This document shows positions 14,849 through 15,988 of a DNA stretch of 15,988 nucleotides, piece after piece. Below the pieces are notes generated by a model that did not search any database, was not told the DNA's origin, and worked only from the letters and a program-made list of their open reading frames with translations. The translations under genes were made by a program, and so were the position numbers. The stretch comes from Acholeplasmataceae bacterium (GTDB taxonomy: Bacteria > Bacillota_I > Bacilli_A > Acholeplasmatales > Acholeplasmataceae): assembly GCA_023264085.1 (NCBI GenBank), contig JALQTF010000079.1:1-15988 (forward strand). The letters run 5' to 3'. The number at the start of each line of letters is the position of its first letter. The first letter of the stretch is position 1.

Positions 14849-15988
14849 AATCCTTCTCCATCAAATCCTTTTCTAATTGCTTTGATAGATAAGTAGTAAT
14901 CCATAAAAAACAATAAAACGTAAAACGAAATTAATAAAATAATGCTAAACCAAACTTGTTCTACTGGTACTTGAGAAATACCTTGGCTCACTTTCATCAT
15001 GTTGTAAATAATCCAAGGTTGTCTTCCCATTTCAGCAACCATCCATCCAGCAATAATTGCTATATAAGGTGCAGGAATCAATACAAACATGATACGTTTT
15101 AATGTTGGTGATGTATAAACACGATTGAAATAAATAATGACATACAATCCAAAAATGATAAAAAACGATCCTAATCCTACCATGACTAAATATGCACCTC
15201 TCACATAAACAGGCAGTATATTTCCTACATCAGCAGAAGCGGAAACACCGTTTTGTATCATGTTGAGTTTATCAGGTTGTACATTCGCTATAAGTCCCAT
15301 GTATAAATTTCCTGAAACAGGTAACAACACAGCTGTAATCAATAATACCCATCCTGCGATCTTAGCTGCAATTTTAAAAGCATCTTCATGATGTTTTCTT
15401 TGTACATGATACATAGAAATTGCAAGCACGATAAAGCTTGTTAATAAAATGGATGAAAGTTGACTATGAATAAACATATACCATGCATAAGGGTTAAAGA
15501 ATAAATTACCAAAATTATCAAAAATGACTCTTCCTTCATCTACAAGCCAAGTTGCACCCACAGGATTTTGCATAAACCCATTGGCAGTGATGATCCATAA
15601 TGCAGAAAGCATGACACCGATAAAAATCATCCATACGGTGACAAGTCTAAAAGTTTTTGAAATTTTATCTCTTCTAAATGCCCATATACCTGCAAAAGTG
15701 GCTTCTAGAAAAAACGCTAGCAATGCTTCTATAACTAAAGGTGAGCCAAAAACATCTCCCATGGCTCTAACATATTCACTCCAGTTTGTACCAAACTGTA
15801 CTGTCATGACAATTCCTGTGACAATTCCAAAAGCATAATTAATGATAAATAAATTACCGAAAAATTCTGACAGTTTTTTGTATTTTTTGTCGTCTGACTT
15901 AAAATATTTGTGTTCGAAAATAAGAATAAATATAATTAATCCTATTGTAAAGGGACCAAATATAAAATGAAAAGCGACTGTAAGTGCA
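14845..15988 (-). CDS. cydA: Cytochrome bd oxidase subunit I, 5' end outside the window
   Basis: The gene runs off the right edge; 380 residues are visible, reading from the first full codon at 15987. The frame continues upstream of the internal ATG at 15807, which is not the start: the preceding 60 codons encode ALTVAFHFIFGPFTIG (the heme-ligand histidine, E. coli H19, is visible residue 7) and NYAFGIVTGIV. Other ligands and channel residues are kept: two Glu in VIEALLAFFLEAT (87, 95), H174 in YMFIHSQ (E. coli H186), M269 in VMVGLG (E. coli M393) and the GRQPW motif. The Q-loop is almost missing: K240, matching E. coli K252, is only 29 residues before M269, against 141 in E. coli, and E257 is Gln (245). 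It heads the visible operon; the promoter is outside. Confidence 0.95.
   Translation of the reverse strand, partial: ALTVAFHFIFGPFTIGLIIFILIFEHKYFKSDDKKYKKLSEFFGNLFIINYAFGIVTGIVMTVQFGTNWSEYVRAMGDVFGSPLVIEALLAFFLEATFAGIWAFRRDKISKTFRLVTVWMIFIGVMLSALWIITANGFMQNPVGATWLVDEGRVIFDNFGNLFFNPYAWYMFIHSQLSSILLTSFIVLAISMYHVQRKHHEDAFKIAAKIAGWVLLITAVLLPVSGNLYMGLIANVQPDKLNMIQNGVSASADVGNILPVYVRGAYLVMVGLGSFFIIFGLYVIIYFNRVYTSPTLKRIMFVLIPAPYIAIIAGWMVAEMGRQPWIIYNMMKVSQGISQVPVEQVWFSIILLISFYVLLFFMDYYLSIKAIRKGFDGEGL

Noticed and set aside
14845..15807. A complete 320-residue CydA starting at 15807
   Set aside because: The same frame continues upstream to the window edge and encodes the conserved first two helices, including the heme-ligand histidine.
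1..15988. CRISPR arrays, tRNA or rRNA genes, insertion sequences
   Set aside because: I saw no repeat-spacer pattern, no cloverleaf or rRNA-like sequence and no transposase motif.

Overview
The window is AT-rich DNA read with the standard genetic code: TGA is used as a stop (for example at the ends of the desaturase, MsrQ-like and CydA genes) and Trp is TGG. The mix of a fermentative L-lactate dehydrogenase, a CrtN-type carotenoid desaturase, an FMN riboswitch and an Na+-NQR/Rnf plus cytochrome bd chain suggests a low-GC Firmicute or free-living Mollicute, perhaps Acholeplasmataceae or a relative. That taxonomic guess is an inference from gene content only.

Left part (1-7286). A minus-strand FMN riboswitch with an intrinsic terminator precedes a short RibD deaminase that stops early. 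Next is a minus-strand Ste24-type M48 protease, divergent from a plus-strand operon of an ICMT-like methyltransferase, a CrtN/CrtI-family desaturase and L-lactate dehydrogenase. A minus-strand class-3-like aldehyde dehydrogenase converges on ldh. It diverges from a plus-strand pair: an MsrQ/YedZ-like heme membrane protein and a 64-residue membrane protein. Convergent gene pairs are separated by compact hairpins that can terminate both strands.

Right part (7296-15988 and beyond). One tightly packed minus-strand operon runs cydA (5' end outside the window), cydB, a fused NqrB/RnfD-NqrC/RnfG-like protein (B'C'), an NqrD/RnfE-like protein (D'), an NqrE/RnfA-like protein (E'), and then a standard set nqrB, nqrC, nqrD, nqrE, nqrF. 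Neighbours overlap by 4-17 nt or are 1-9 nt apart. NqrF is diagnostic of NQR rather than Rnf. No NqrA, RnfB or RnfC is present in the window. The standard NqrD and NqrE keep the four cysteines that hold the intramembrane 2Fe-2S cluster. In D' and E' all four are replaced, and the whole B'C'D'E' module contains no cysteine. B'C' keeps a GAT threonine of the kind that receives covalent FMN.

The most interesting reading is that this operon encodes a compact NADH-to-oxygen chain in which a degenerate second NQR/Rnf module takes the place of NqrA. CydA has almost no Q-loop, the segment where quinol is normally oxidised, and its E257 equivalent is Gln. This raises the hypothesis of a quinone-independent route: NqrF to NqrBCDE, then the FMN of B'C', then heme b558 of the bd oxidase. 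The sequence supports the parts and their altered residues; the electron path itself is inference.
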